A DNA stretch of 15,605 nucleotides from an uncultured Clostridia bacterium (GTDB lineage Bacteria > Bacillota > Clostridia > Oscillospirales > Ruminococcaceae), in assembly GCA_947632425.1 (NCBI GenBank), contig CANRPG010000025.1, positions 1 through 15,605 of the forward strand. Reading direction: 5' to 3'. The translations under genes and the position numbers were made by a program. Positions 6,926-14,139 of the stretch are shown one piece after another. Numbering within the stretch: position 1 is the first letter of the stretch; each line of letters begins with the position of its first letter. The notes below the pieces were generated by a model, which saw only the letters and a list, made by a program, of their open reading frames with translations, was not told where the DNA came from and made no database searches.

Positions 6926-8148
6926 TGAAAAGTTATGATAAGATAATTGCTTTGTTCCTGCTTGCCTTTGCCGTAATTACGGGCGCGGCTAATATTTTTC
7001 TGCATATGAACAACACAAATAATACGGGGCTTTTCAAGGTCGAAGTCAACCGTGTAGTACAGGAGCTTGAAAACGGGAACGAGGTCGCTCTTGACAATTA
7101 TCAGACGATAGCAGACGTATCCGACGATCAGAATGACAGACTTTTTAATTCGGAAGATCTTTATGTTATCCGTGAAGTAAACGGCAGGCTATACCGCATT
7201 GAATACAAAGAAGATATTCAGAGCAGCGGCGTTTTATTTCATGCAAATGTTATTTTGTTATTGATATTTTTGATTACGTTGGGGGTTTTACTGTATATCA
7301 GGCAGACAATCATCAGACCATTTCACAAAATAAGCGAGTTTCCGTATATGCTTGCCAAGGGCAATTTAAACTTACCGCTGAAAGAAACAAAAAGCCGTTA
7401 TTTCGGGAAATTCATCTGGGGACTGGATATGCTGCGTGAGGAGCTGGAACGCTCGCGGCAGCAGGAATTGGAGCGTGCCAAACGTGAGAAAACCGCAATG
7501 CTTTCTATTTCGCACGATATAAAAACACCGCTTGCGGCAATCAAATTATATGCAAAAGCGATCGCCGATAATTTGTATTCAGATGAGGAAAAACAACGCA
7601 CTTCAGCGGAAAATATCAATATCAAAGCAGATGAAATAGAACGTTATGTCAGAGAATTGACAAGTAAATTAAACAGCGATTTTATGGTGTTTCACACGGA
7701 GCCTGAAGAAGTCTATCTGTCTTTTGTGCTTAACAGGATAAAAGCGTATTATTCCGAAAAGCTGCGATCGCTCGGTACAGATCTTGTTATAGAAAATTAC
7801 ACGAATTGTCTGCTTTTTTGCGATCCCGAACGTATAGAAGAAGTCCTGCAAAATATCATGGAAAATGCGATAAAATACGGTGATGGAAAAACGATACGCA
7901 TAGATATTTCCGAGGAAGAGGACTGCATTCTGATAACCGTATCCAACAGCGGCTGTACATTGCCAAGCACTGAACTTTCACATATTTTTGATAGTTTTTG
8001 GAGAGGCTCTAATGTAGGAAACCAAGGCGGCAACGGATTAGGTCTTTATATCTGCCGCCGCTTGATGAACGAAATGAACGGTGATATTTTTGCGCAAATC
8101 CGTAATGATACAATGTGCGTGACTGTTGTCTGTCATAAATTCTCGTGA
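6925..8148 (+). CDS. Membrane sensor histidine kinase, partner of the OmpR-type regulator
   Basis: A 407-residue kinase. TM1 is at about 7-26, then an outside segment of about 75 residues, then TM2 at about 105-126, a HAMP-like linker, and a coiled-coil-like stretch rich in E/R (170-190). The H-box is SISHDIKTPL with H197, the N-box NIMENAIKYG with N314, and the ATP lid GGNGLGLYICRRL at 368-380. The first G-box reads SNSG (340-343), with Asn where most kinases have Asp. The ATG at 6925 overlaps the regulator's TGA by one base and has AGGTGG (6914-6919) at good spacing; an upstream GTG at 6916 sits on that site. The outside loop is longer than in BceS-type intramembrane sensors, so it may bind a ligand or touch the transporter directly. 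Confidence 0.95.
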   Translation: MKSYDKIIALFLLAFAVITGAANIFLHMNNTNNTGLFKVEVNRVVQELENGNEVALDNYQTIADVSDDQNDRLFNSEDLYVIREVNGRLYRIEYKEDIQSSGVLFHANVILLLIFLITLGVLLYIRQTIIRPFHKISEFPYMLAKGNLNLPLKETKSRYFGKFIWGLDMLREELERSRQQELERAKREKTAMLSISHDIKTPLAAIKLYAKAIADNLYSDEEKQRTSAENINIKADEIERYVRELTSKLNSDFMVFHTEPEEVYLSFVLNRIKAYYSEKLRSLGTDLVIENYTNCLLFCDPERIEEVLQNIMENAIKYGDGKTIRIDISEEEDCILITVSNSGCTLPSTELSHIFDSFWRGSNVGNQGGNGLGLYICRRLMNEMNGDIFAQIRNDTMCVTVVCHKFS

Positions 8149-8161
8149 TGATTTAAATCAT
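8148..8161. promoter_or_regulatory. 14-bp perfect palindrome just upstream of a -35 element
   Basis: ATGATTTAAATCAT is a perfect palindrome beginning at the last base of the kinase stop codon and ending one base before the -35 of the LytTR promoter. It has no GC and no T-run, so it is not a terminator. A dimeric repressor or activator site is possible, but the bound protein is unknown. LytTR proteins normally bind direct repeats. Confidence 0.4.
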
Positions 8162-8162
8162 C

Positions 8163-8191
8163 TTGCAATCCGGCGGCAATTATGCTACAAT
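8163..8191 (+). promoter_or_regulatory. Sigma-A promoter of the LytTR/GHKL two-component genes
   Basis: TTGCAA (8163-8168) and TACAAT (8186-8191) are 17 bp apart, with TG at 8183-8184 as an extended -10. A second possible -10, TATAAT, overlaps at 8191-8196. Transcription would start near 8198, about 36 nt before the ATG. Confidence 0.75.
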
Positions 8192-8233
8192 ATAATTTAA
8201 CGCATTAAATTGCTCGGATATGAGGTGATTATT

Positions 8234-8929
8234 ATGAATATTGCTATCGTTGATGATGAACCTGTTTTCTTGAAACAACTTCATAACAGATTAAGAGAAA
8301 TAAAGATACCAGATTGTGTAATACATGAATTTACAAGCGGAAGAGAACTATTAAACGGCTACGTTAAGGGAATGTATGAGGTTATTATACTTGATGTTGA
8401 AATGCCCGATCTGAACGGGTTGCAGACTGCGGAAAGGATCAGGCATATAGATGATTCTGTCATTATTTCTTTTCTGACGAATTATGCGGAATTTGCTGTT
8501 CAGGGTTATGATGTAGGCGCTTTCCGGTACATTCTGAAAAGTCAGCCGGACTATATGTACAACAAGCAGCTTCATTCTATTATTGATGAGTGTCAACAGA
8601 GATTCAGAACTTTTACTTTCAGCAATAAAAACCTGTCATTCAAGTTCAGACTGACGGATATTCTTTATTTTGAGGGTCATAGAAGAAAGGTATCGCTTTT
8701 CACAATAAACGGAGAATTAGAGTATAGCGGCGATTTTTCGGCTGTGTGCGGAGAATTGTTAAAATACAATTTTGCAGTTATAAACCGTGGGATACTTGTA
8801 AATCTCGACCATATACAAAACATAACAAAGTACGATGTTGTCCTGACGAACGGAAAAAAGATCCCTATAGGGAAAACGTATAAAGATGACGTAGTTTCTA
8901 AATATCTTAATTATGCAGCAGGGAGATAG
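8234..8929 (+). CDS. LytTR-family response regulator (AgrA/LytR-like)
   Basis: A 231-residue regulator. The receiver domain (about 1-120) has D7/D8, phospho-acceptor D54 in ILDVEMPDLNG, and K102 in YILKS. The C-terminal part (about 130-231) is a LytTR DNA-binding domain, with ILYFEGHRRKVSL and FAVINRGILVNLDHI typical of the family. LytTR proteins bind pairs of short direct repeats about two helical turns apart. Such a pair lies upstream of the lipoprotein gene at 10342, making that promoter the obvious target. The start is the ATG at 8234, which has GAGGTGAT at 8222-8229; a TTG at 8210 lacks a ribosome site. The cognate kinase begins 5 bp after this gene ends. Confidence 0.95.
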   Translation: MNIAIVDDEPVFLKQLHNRLREIKIPDCVIHEFTSGRELLNGYVKGMYEVIILDVEMPDLNGLQTAERIRHIDDSVIISFLTNYAEFAVQGYDVGAFRYILKSQPDYMYNKQLHSIIDECQQRFRTFTFSNKNLSFKFRLTDILYFEGHRRKVSLFTINGELEYSGDFSAVCGELLKYNFAVINRGILVNLDHIQNITKYDVVLTNGKKIPIGKTYKDDVVSKYLNYAAGR

Positions 8930-8934
8930 CCGAT

Positions 8935-10215
8935 ATGGACATACTAATTGAAAATATCATCGAGATAGTCAACGTATCTATAGAACTGCTGCTGGTGTTC
9001 CTGTTCTTTTCTCTGCTTAGCAAACAAAAAGTCGGTAAAATAGTTACTACAGTTGTATATCTTATTTCTGTGGCAAGTCTGTCGGCTATAATTTTGCTGA
9101 CCGATAATGTTTTAGCCAACCTTCTATCAACTATCATTATAGTCTGCTTGATATCCGTTATCTGTTTCGATGATACCGTCAGCCATAAAGTATTCTGGAA
9201 TGTCTTGTTTTTGTTGATAATATCGGTTTCAGAACCTATTGTTATAGGAATACTTTGTATTGCGAATATGGGTGCGCCGCAAGACTTCTTAGAGCCCGGA
9301 TTAGGCCGTTATCTTGGAATGGTGGGCACTAATATAATCTATCTGTGGCTTATAGGTCTGCTGCACCGCATTATAAATAAAAGACTTCGTGAATTGCCTA
9401 TAAAGTATTGGATACTGATAATAGCTATTCCTATCATAAGTATTTTTCTTTTGCAGACAATACTTGACGGATTTGTCGGCAGCAGCAATTACAGTTACGT
9501 TTCTTTAGGCGTTTCTCTTTCAGGTATAATATTTATAAATATTGCTATGTTCAATTTTTTTGAAAGCTATGAAGATAAGCTGAAAATAAATTATCTGGAA
9601 ACCATGAAACAGCAAGAGCAGGAAAATTACAAACTGCTGACTCTGACATATAACCAGGTAAGAGAGTTTAAACACGATATAGAAAATCAATTTTTAGTTT
9701 TGAGCGATATGTTGGAAAACAATGATATTGCCTCTGCTAAAGAGTATATCGTCAAACTGGATTCATTTGTAAAGTATGCGAACAGGCTTTGCTATACAGG
9801 CAATAATGCTGTCGATTCTATAGTAAATATCAAAGGTTCTCTCGCCCGGTCATACGGCATAGAGTTTATTTGCAAAGTCAATATCATAACCGGTATCAAA
9901 GCCGACGAATTAGAACTTTGCCGTATAATAGGAAACGGTCTTGACAATGCAATAGAGGGCTGCCAAAGGGTAACTGATCCTAAAAAACATATTCTGATAA
10001 GTATAACAGAGGATAGAGAGAAGCTGTTTATAGTAATAACTAACACTTCGGAGAAAGTAGATACTTCATCGTTGGTATCAAGTAAAAAGGACAGCGGACT
10101 TCACGGCGTAGGAATAAGCAGTATAAGGTCATCGGCAGACAGACTTGGGGGATTGGTAAAATTCGATTATGAGGACGGAGTTTTTGAGCTTAATGTAATG
10201 ATCTCTAATTGTTAA
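8935..10215 (+). CDS. GHKL-domain sensor kinase (AgrC-like, six-TM type)
   Basis: A 426-residue kinase. The first 208 residues contain about six hydrophobic segments (about 10-28, 35-55, 58-78, 87-110, 125-147, 158-176, and one at 188-208), as in AgrC-type peptide sensors. A helical linker follows, and then the phospho-acceptor region REFKHDIENQ with H247. The GHKL ATPase has N-box NGLDNAIEGC (N334, N338) and the lid GLHGVGISSI (388-397). In Agr-like systems this kinase reads a secreted peptide, but no AgrB/AgrD-like genes are visible here. The ligand is therefore unknown and may come from elsewhere, or may be an envelope signal. It starts 5 bp after the LytTR regulator with GGGAGA at 8921-8926. 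Confidence 0.94.
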   Translation: MDILIENIIEIVNVSIELLLVFLFFSLLSKQKVGKIVTTVVYLISVASLSAIILLTDNVLANLLSTIIIVCLISVICFDDTVSHKVFWNVLFLLIISVSEPIVIGILCIANMGAPQDFLEPGLGRYLGMVGTNIIYLWLIGLLHRIINKRLRELPIKYWILIIAIPIISIFLLQTILDGFVGSSNYSYVSLGVSLSGIIFINIAMFNFFESYEDKLKINYLETMKQQEQENYKLLTLTYNQVREFKHDIENQFLVLSDMLENNDIASAKEYIVKLDSFVKYANRLCYTGNNAVDSIVNIKGSLARSYGIEFICKVNIITGIKADELELCRIIGNGLDNAIEGCQRVTDPKKHILISITEDREKLFIVITNTSEKVDTSSLVSSKKDSGLHGVGISSIRSSADRLGGLVKFDYEDGVFELNVMISNC

Positions 10216-10231
10216 TTAGCTTAACTATATG

Positions 10232-10285
10232 CACTTTCAGTACAAGAAAGCGACATTTCGGTACACTTTGCGGCACTTTTGTGTA
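10232..10285 (+). promoter_or_regulatory. Candidate LytTR operator: direct repeats with 21-bp phasing
   Basis: The core TTTCnGTACA occurs at 10235-10244 (with A) and 10256-10265 (with G), start-to-start distance 21 bp and spacer 11 bp. A related CACTTT word recurs at 10232, 10264 and 10274, again about one or two helical turns apart. LytTR regulators recognise pairs of roughly 9-10 bp direct repeats with this spacing, usually just upstream of the -35. The -35 here begins at 10293. The neighbouring LytTR gene supplies the likely binding protein. The assignment is by pattern only. Confidence 0.6.
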
Positions 10286-10292
10286 AAGCCTA

Positions 10293-10321
10293 TTGAAAAT
10301 ATTTACTGCGCGTGCTATGAT
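10293..10321 (+). promoter_or_regulatory. Promoter of the lipoprotein genes
   Basis: TTGAAA (10293-10298) and TATGAT (10316-10321) are 17 bp apart, with TG at 10313-10314 as an extended -10. Transcription would start at about 10328, so the leader is only about 14 nt and begins with the ribosome site AGGAGGT (10328-10334). The candidate LytTR operator ends 8 bp upstream. Confidence 0.75.
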
Positions 10322-10341
10322 TTTTGCAGGAGGTATTTTGC

Positions 10342-10833
10342 ATGAAAAATTTATATTTGACTATCTCTCTGTTATTATCAATGTTTTTTCTAACTTCTTG
10401 TGTTGGTGATCAACACGTTGATAAAAAAGATATTCAAAATAATGCCGAGCAGATGATGAAATGTGTTGTTGACAGTAACTGTGAAGGATTGTTTGACTAT
10501 TTTAATAAAGATATGAAAGACAACTATTCAGACCAGACACTGCAAGAGATTGGCACCTTATTTGATTACATTGACGGGGAAATAGTATCTTATGAGTATA
10601 AGGGTCCCGGCGGCGGCGAAGAAAACAAACATGACGGAAAGATCTACTATTATAATTGTTATCCGAAATTTGAGATCACGACCGATGCTGAAAAGACATA
10701 TACAATAGAGTTTTCTTATAACTATATATGGGATGAGCATCCTGAATATGAGGGTGTCGATATGATCTTTATCCGAGAAGATAATGACTATGATACGGAA
10801 TTATTTATAGGCAGGAATTACTATAAAGATTGA
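10342..10833 (+). CDS. DUF5104-like lipoprotein 1
   Basis: A 163-residue protein with a lipoprotein signal peptide: charged start, hydrophobic core, and lipobox LTSC with the lipidated Cys at 20. The mature part is acidic, has no membrane segment, and resembles the small clostridial DUF5104 lipoproteins in size and layout. It is clearly related to the next gene: IDGEIVSYEY here matches FEGEVTSYDI there, and the segments ending in YIWD and in VDMIFI/ISEIDI also align. The ATG at 10342 has AGGAGGT seven bases upstream; an in-frame TTG at 10324 would lie upstream of the predicted transcript start. Surface location is well supported. Function is unknown, and the family name is from recall at moderate confidence. 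Confidence 0.85.
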   Translation: MKNLYLTISLLLSMFFLTSCVGDQHVDKKDIQNNAEQMMKCVVDSNCEGLFDYFNKDMKDNYSDQTLQEIGTLFDYIDGEIVSYEYKGPGGGEENKHDGKIYYYNCYPKFEITTDAEKTYTIEFSYNYIWDEHPEYEGVDMIFIREDNDYDTELFIGRNYYKD

Positions 10834-10885
10834 CCCCGGCAACCGATCTAAAGAATCATTTTATACCAAGGTATGGTGACATTAG

Positions 10886-11428
10886 ATGAGAAAAATAAAA
10901 ATATTGGCGCTCGCTGCATCATTGACTTTGCTTTTGGCAGGCTGCGGCGCGATCAGAGTAAATGTAAAGAAAGAAGTAAATAAGACGGTAGAAGAATTGT
11001 TTGGCTATTTGAGCAAAGACGATACAGAGAGTATAAAAAATATGTTCTGTACTATCGTTTCGGAAAGCGATGACTTTGATGAAGAACTTTCAAAGGCTGT
11101 CGAGTTTTTTGAAGGTGAAGTTACTTCATATGACATTACAGCCATAGGAAGTGAAGAAAAAGCCGAATACGGCAAAACAATTCAGCTTCATGTTTCGCCT
11201 TATATCTGGGACATTGAAACATCTGCCGGAAAAAGTTATAAGATCAGATATTATGCATATATCGTAAATTCAGATAACGCACAATACGTCGGTATATCTG
11301 AAATTGATATAGAATGTGCCGACGGCGATACTTTCAAATTAGGAGATTTCTATTTGGCTGACCCTGACGAAAAGCGTGCGGCGATCGGAATGGGTGCTTT
11401 GGAAGAGGAAACTTCGGAGGAAAGTTAA
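10886..11428 (+). CDS. DUF5104-like lipoprotein 2 (paralog of the preceding gene)
   Basis: A 180-residue lipoprotein with lipobox LAGC (Cys 20). The mature protein shares the FEGEVTSYD motif and the C-terminal YYAYIVNSDNAQYVGISEID-type region with lipoprotein 1, so the two arose by tandem duplication and have diverged a good deal. It has a longer acidic tail (EEETSEES) that may be exposed. The gene follows 52 nt after its paralog with no visible promoter of its own, and the stop codon directly abuts the start of the next gene. All three are therefore probably one transcript. The ribosome site is weak (GGTGA around 10875-10879). Function is unknown. Confidence 0.85.
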   Translation: MRKIKILALAASLTLLLAGCGAIRVNVKKEVNKTVEELFGYLSKDDTESIKNMFCTIVSESDDFDEELSKAVEFFEGEVTSYDITAIGSEEKAEYGKTIQLHVSPYIWDIETSAGKSYKIRYYAYIVNSDNAQYVGISEIDIECADGDTFKLGDFYLADPDEKRAAIGMGALEEETSEES

Positions 11429-12562
11429 ATGAAAAAGCGCATAATTTCAATACTGCTGGCTGCGGTCATAGCAGCTGCGGCAGTGGGCTGTGTTTGTTTT
11501 ATTATCAGGCAAAAAAATCCCGAAGATCTTAATGTATCGGTTACTGTAAATGAAATAAATGAAAACAGTTATGCGGCTTACACGAAAAATACTATAGTAC
11601 TTCAAGGCGAAAACGGCAGCTATTATCAAGTAAAAGATGACGGTCTATACCTGTTTTCAGAGGAGAGCTCATCGTTTGAAGATAAAGTTATAGATAGGAG
11701 CGGTGTAATACTTGCTCAATATGGCGGCGGCTTTTTTGTACTGTCTGACGGACATTCTGTTTATGTATACAATTCTTTATACAAGCCTGTAAGCCGGAAG
11801 CAGACCGATGGGAAAATAGAAAACATTTTCATCGCTAACGACAGCTTATATGTAAAATGCACATATGAAGATCAAAGTGCAGCCATTTTACAATATAGTG
11901 TTCTCGATCTGACAGTTGAACAGAAGTCTTATGCGGCGCAATCTTCTTCTGAATACACCTTTACAGAAAGCGATAACTGTCAGACTATAGTCAGCAGGGA
12001 AAACAACAGCATTGCGGCGATATGCAAAAACGGCTCGTTCATGTTCGGAACAGTGCCTTTGTTTGTGTATGACAATTGTGTTTATCAGATAAGGCGTGAT
12101 GATACCGCTGACGGTGAAACAATTCAAATAATCGGCGGCGGCAAAACAGAACGCTTTGACACGCCGCACAGTAAAGCGCCTGCAAGAAATATCATGTTGT
12201 GCGGTGATGTATTGTTGATACTTGGTGTGCAATCGGGGAGAGGGGACGAGTCGTATTCTTCTGATCTGAACACACATCAATATGACGTTCTGACTGTGTA
12301 TGATATGAAAACCAAAGAAGCAAAGAATTTTAAGACCAAAAAAGGTGAGAAGATAGTCTATGCGGACGAGGACGAAATAATTACATACTATAAAAACAGC
12401 TGCATTACTTATTCGATCGCTGATCTTAAAAAAATAAAAGAGAAAACGATGGATAAGATAAAAAGCGGAGGAAGCTATGTCTTCACGGTATGCGGAGAGT
12501 ATATTTGGTTATTTGATGAGGGCTCGGGAGAGCTTGTTGAAAAAATTCCTGTCTGTGAGTAG
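11429..12562 (+). CDS. Membrane-anchored extracytoplasmic protein of unknown function
   Basis: A 377-residue protein, family not recognised. An N-terminal hydrophobic segment (about 5-27) contains AVGC, which could be a lipobox with Cys 21. The residues after it (VCFII) remain hydrophobic, so a plain signal anchor is equally possible. The rest is rich in short beta-strand-like repeats of the type GSYYQVKDDGLYLF, GGGFFVLSDGHSVYVYNS and IENIFIANDSLYVK. This suggests a beta-propeller-like fold outside the cell, without any catalytic motif that can be named. It starts on the base after the lipoprotein 2 stop, with GGAGG at 11416-11420, and so belongs to the same operon. A partner or ligand-sensing role for the surface lipoproteins is speculation. 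Confidence 0.85.
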   Translation: MKKRIISILLAAVIAAAAVGCVCFIIRQKNPEDLNVSVTVNEINENSYAAYTKNTIVLQGENGSYYQVKDDGLYLFSEESSSFEDKVIDRSGVILAQYGGGFFVLSDGHSVYVYNSLYKPVSRKQTDGKIENIFIANDSLYVKCTYEDQSAAILQYSVLDLTVEQKSYAAQSSSEYTFTESDNCQTIVSRENNSIAAICKNGSFMFGTVPLFVYDNCVYQIRRDDTADGETIQIIGGGKTERFDTPHSKAPARNIMLCGDVLLILGVQSGRGDESYSSDLNTHQYDVLTVYDMKTKEAKNFKTKKGEKIVYADEDEIITYYKNSCITYSIADLKKIKEKTMDKIKSGGSYVFTVCGEYIWLFDEGSGELVEKIPVCE

Positions 12563-12632
12563 TTTTATAACAATTAAGGTGAAAAATAAATGATCTTATT
12601 GAAGTTGTGCTGATATAAGAGAGGCATACGGC

Positions 12633-12678
12633 AGATAAGGCGTTTTCGAGAATGGCGGCTTATCTTCAGAAAATTTTT
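12633..12678 (+). terminator. Weak possible terminator after the lipoprotein operon
   Basis: AGATAAG (12633-12639) and CTTATCT (12659-12665) can pair as a 7-bp stem with a 19-nt loop. A run of five T follows at 12674-12678, but nine bases separate stem and T-run. It is poor as an intrinsic terminator and is listed because nothing better separates the operons. Confidence 0.25.
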
Positions 12679-12687
12679 AAAAGAGTA

Positions 12688-12716
12688 TTGACAAACGAAA
12701 AATTTAGTGTTACAAT
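12688..12716 (+). promoter_or_regulatory. Strong sigma-A promoter of the ATP-grasp operon
   Basis: Consensus TTGACA (12688-12693) and TACAAT (12711-12716) are 17 bp apart, with TG at 12708-12709 as an extended -10. It is the closest to consensus in the window. The predicted start at about 12723 is also the A of an ATG opening a nine-codon ORF. Confidence 0.85.
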
Positions 12717-12722
12717 AAAATC

Positions 12723-12752
12723 ATGAAGAAAGCAAAGGCGCTTCTCCCTTAA
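12723..12752 (+). CDS. Possible nine-codon leader ORF
   Basis: The ORF reads MKKAKALLP and its stop codon lies in the loop of the terminator-like hairpin. Its ATG coincides with the predicted transcription start, so it would be leaderless, with no ribosome binding site. Translation to the stop would melt the 5' arm of the hairpin, the arrangement used in leader-peptide attenuation, but the codons show no run of a single regulatory amino acid. It may be chance. Confidence 0.2.
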   Translation: MKKAKALLP

Positions 12753-12769
12753 TGGGGGCGGCGCTTTTT
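12734..12769 (+). terminator. Terminator-like leader hairpin (attenuator or small-RNA end)
   Basis: Arms 12734-12748 and 12754-12768 can pair over 15 positions around a 5-nt loop (TTAAT). There is one mismatch and three G-U wobbles, and the two GCGC words form the core. A T-run (12765-12769) follows, then ATTTT. It lies only about 12 nt after the predicted transcription start and about 33 nt before the ATP-grasp start, downstream of the promoter. It would therefore stop most transcripts unless relieved, or define an RNA of about 47 nt. No known riboswitch fits in so short a leader. Confidence 0.65.
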
Positions 12770-12801
12770 ATTTTGCAAAATTTCTGACAGGAGTGAGTAA
12801 A

Positions 12802-14139
12802 ATGGTACAGCTAAAACAGGGGCAATTTATGCAGGCAGTGGGCAATGCCGCTGAGATAAACGAGCTTCTGCGGCGATACGGGGTGAAGTTCGGCATATAC
12901 AAAAACGGCGTATTCAACGAGCAGTTTTTCCCGTTCGACCCCATTCCGCGCGTGATTACGGCAGAGGATTTTTGCAGCATAGAAAAAGGTCTTGTGCAGC
13001 GCGTGAATGCCTTGAATGAATTTCTTTACGACATCTACCACGAAAAGAAAATTGTTCGCGACGGCATCGTGCCCGAAGATTTTATCTATATCTCAAAAGG
13101 CTATCTTGCCGAGTGTGAGGGCATAACGCCGAAAAATCGCATATACAGCCATATTTCGGGGATAGATCTCGTGCAGGCAAAAGACGGCGAATGGTACATT
13201 CTTGAGGACAACCTGCGTATACCCTCGGGCGCATCTTATCCGCTTATCGCAAGGGAGCTTACGCGAATTGCAGCGCCAAACGCCTTTGAAGAAAACAACA
13301 TTGTTGACAACCGCGGTTATGCCGAGCTTTTGAAAGAAACTATGGAAAATGCAAACTGCGGCGGCATAAGGGCTATTCTTACGCCGGGACGTTACAATGC
13401 GGCGTATTTTGAACATTCTTATCTTGCAGAGCTCACGGGTTCTGTTCTGGTGCAGAACGATGAGCTTTTCGTTGAGGACAACATTTTGTACCACCGCACA
13501 TATTCGGGCGGCAAAACAAGAATAGGCGTTCTTTACCGCCGTATCTCGGACGAATACTTAGATCCGCTGACGTTTTTGCCGCAGTCGCTTATCGGTATAC
13601 CGAACCTTATGGAGGCTTACCGCAGCGGAAATGTAGGCATTGTGAACGCGCCCGGCAACGGCGTTGCAGACGACAAGGGCATATATTATTTCGTGCCGAA
13701 GATGATAAAATACTACCTCGGTGAGGAGACAATACTCAAAAATGCCCCGACATATCTGCCGTTTTATGATGACGACATGAAGTATGTTATGGAGCATCTT
13801 GAAACGCTTGTTATAAAAGATGTTGCCGAGGCAGGCGGTTACGGCGTTGTGTTCGGCAGCGACCTTAGCAAAGAAAAATTAGAGGAATTTCGCAAAACTA
13901 TCATAGCAGAGCCGCGGCGTTTTATAGCGCAGGAAGTTATTGATTTTCTTGACCTGCCGATAGTTGAGGGCGATCAGACCGTTATGCGCAAGGCTGACCT
14001 GAGAGCATTCGTGCTTTCTGGCGAAAAAACAAAAGTGTGGGCTTCGGGTCTTACGCGGTTTTCGCGAAACCCCGATTCGTTCGTAGTAAACTCATCACAA
14101 GGAGGAGGCTTTAAAGACACATGGGTACTATCTCGTTAG
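12802..14139 (+). CDS. Circularly permuted ATP-grasp protein
   Basis: A 445-residue cytosolic protein of the circularly permuted ATP-grasp type 2 group, predicted to join an amine and a carboxylate using ATP. Recognisable segments are WYILEDNLRIPSGASY (131-146), VLYRRISDEYLDP (243-255), VNAPGNGVADDKGIYYFVPK (281-300), the glycine-rich nucleotide loop IKDVAEAGGYGVVFG (338-352), RRFIAQEVIDF (372-382) and DLRAFVLSG (399-407). Length is close to that usual for the family. The ATG at 12802 has AGGAGTGA (12789-12796) five bases before it; a GTG at 12793 lies within that site. The alpha-E gene overlaps its end by 19 nt and a transglutaminase follows, the conserved trio that comparative genomics links to peptide synthesis or tagging. 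The true substrate is not known. Confidence 0.95.
   Translation: MVQLKQGQFMQAVGNAAEINELLRRYGVKFGIYKNGVFNEQFFPFDPIPRVITAEDFCSIEKGLVQRVNALNEFLYDIYHEKKIVRDGIVPEDFIYISKGYLAECEGITPKNRIYSHISGIDLVQAKDGEWYILEDNLRIPSGASYPLIARELTRIAAPNAFEENNIVDNRGYAELLKETMENANCGGIRAILTPGRYNAAYFEHSYLAELTGSVLVQNDELFVEDNILYHRTYSGGKTRIGVLYRRISDEYLDPLTFLPQSLIGIPNLMEAYRSGNVGIVNAPGNGVADDKGIYYFVPKMIKYYLGEETILKNAPTYLPFYDDDMKYVMEHLETLVIKDVAEAGGYGVVFGSDLSKEKLEEFRKTIIAEPRRFIAQEVIDFLDLPIVEGDQTVMRKADLRAFVLSGEKTKVWASGLTRFSRNPDSFVVNSSQGGGFKDTWVLSR

Noticed and set aside
8210..8233. Upstream TTG start for the LytTR regulator
   Set aside because: It has no ribosome site, whereas the ATG at 8234 has GAGGTGAT at proper spacing and gives the usual receiver-domain N terminus.
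10229..10345. 38-codon ORF (MHFQYKKATF...) upstream of lipoprotein 1, considered as a possible signal peptide
   Set aside because: It covers the operator and promoter, has no ribosome site, lacks a leader or hydrophobic region, and ends inside the lipoprotein start.
10863..10874. ATACC-AA-GGTAT inverted repeat between the two lipoprotein genes
   Set aside because: Five-bp arms with a 2-nt centre are too short for a terminator and no promoter is nearby; likely chance.
12590..12613. Seven-codon ORF (MILLKLC) with AAGGTGA at good spacing
   Set aside because: Too short to judge. It has a plausible ribosome site but no processing partner, and such short frames arise by chance.
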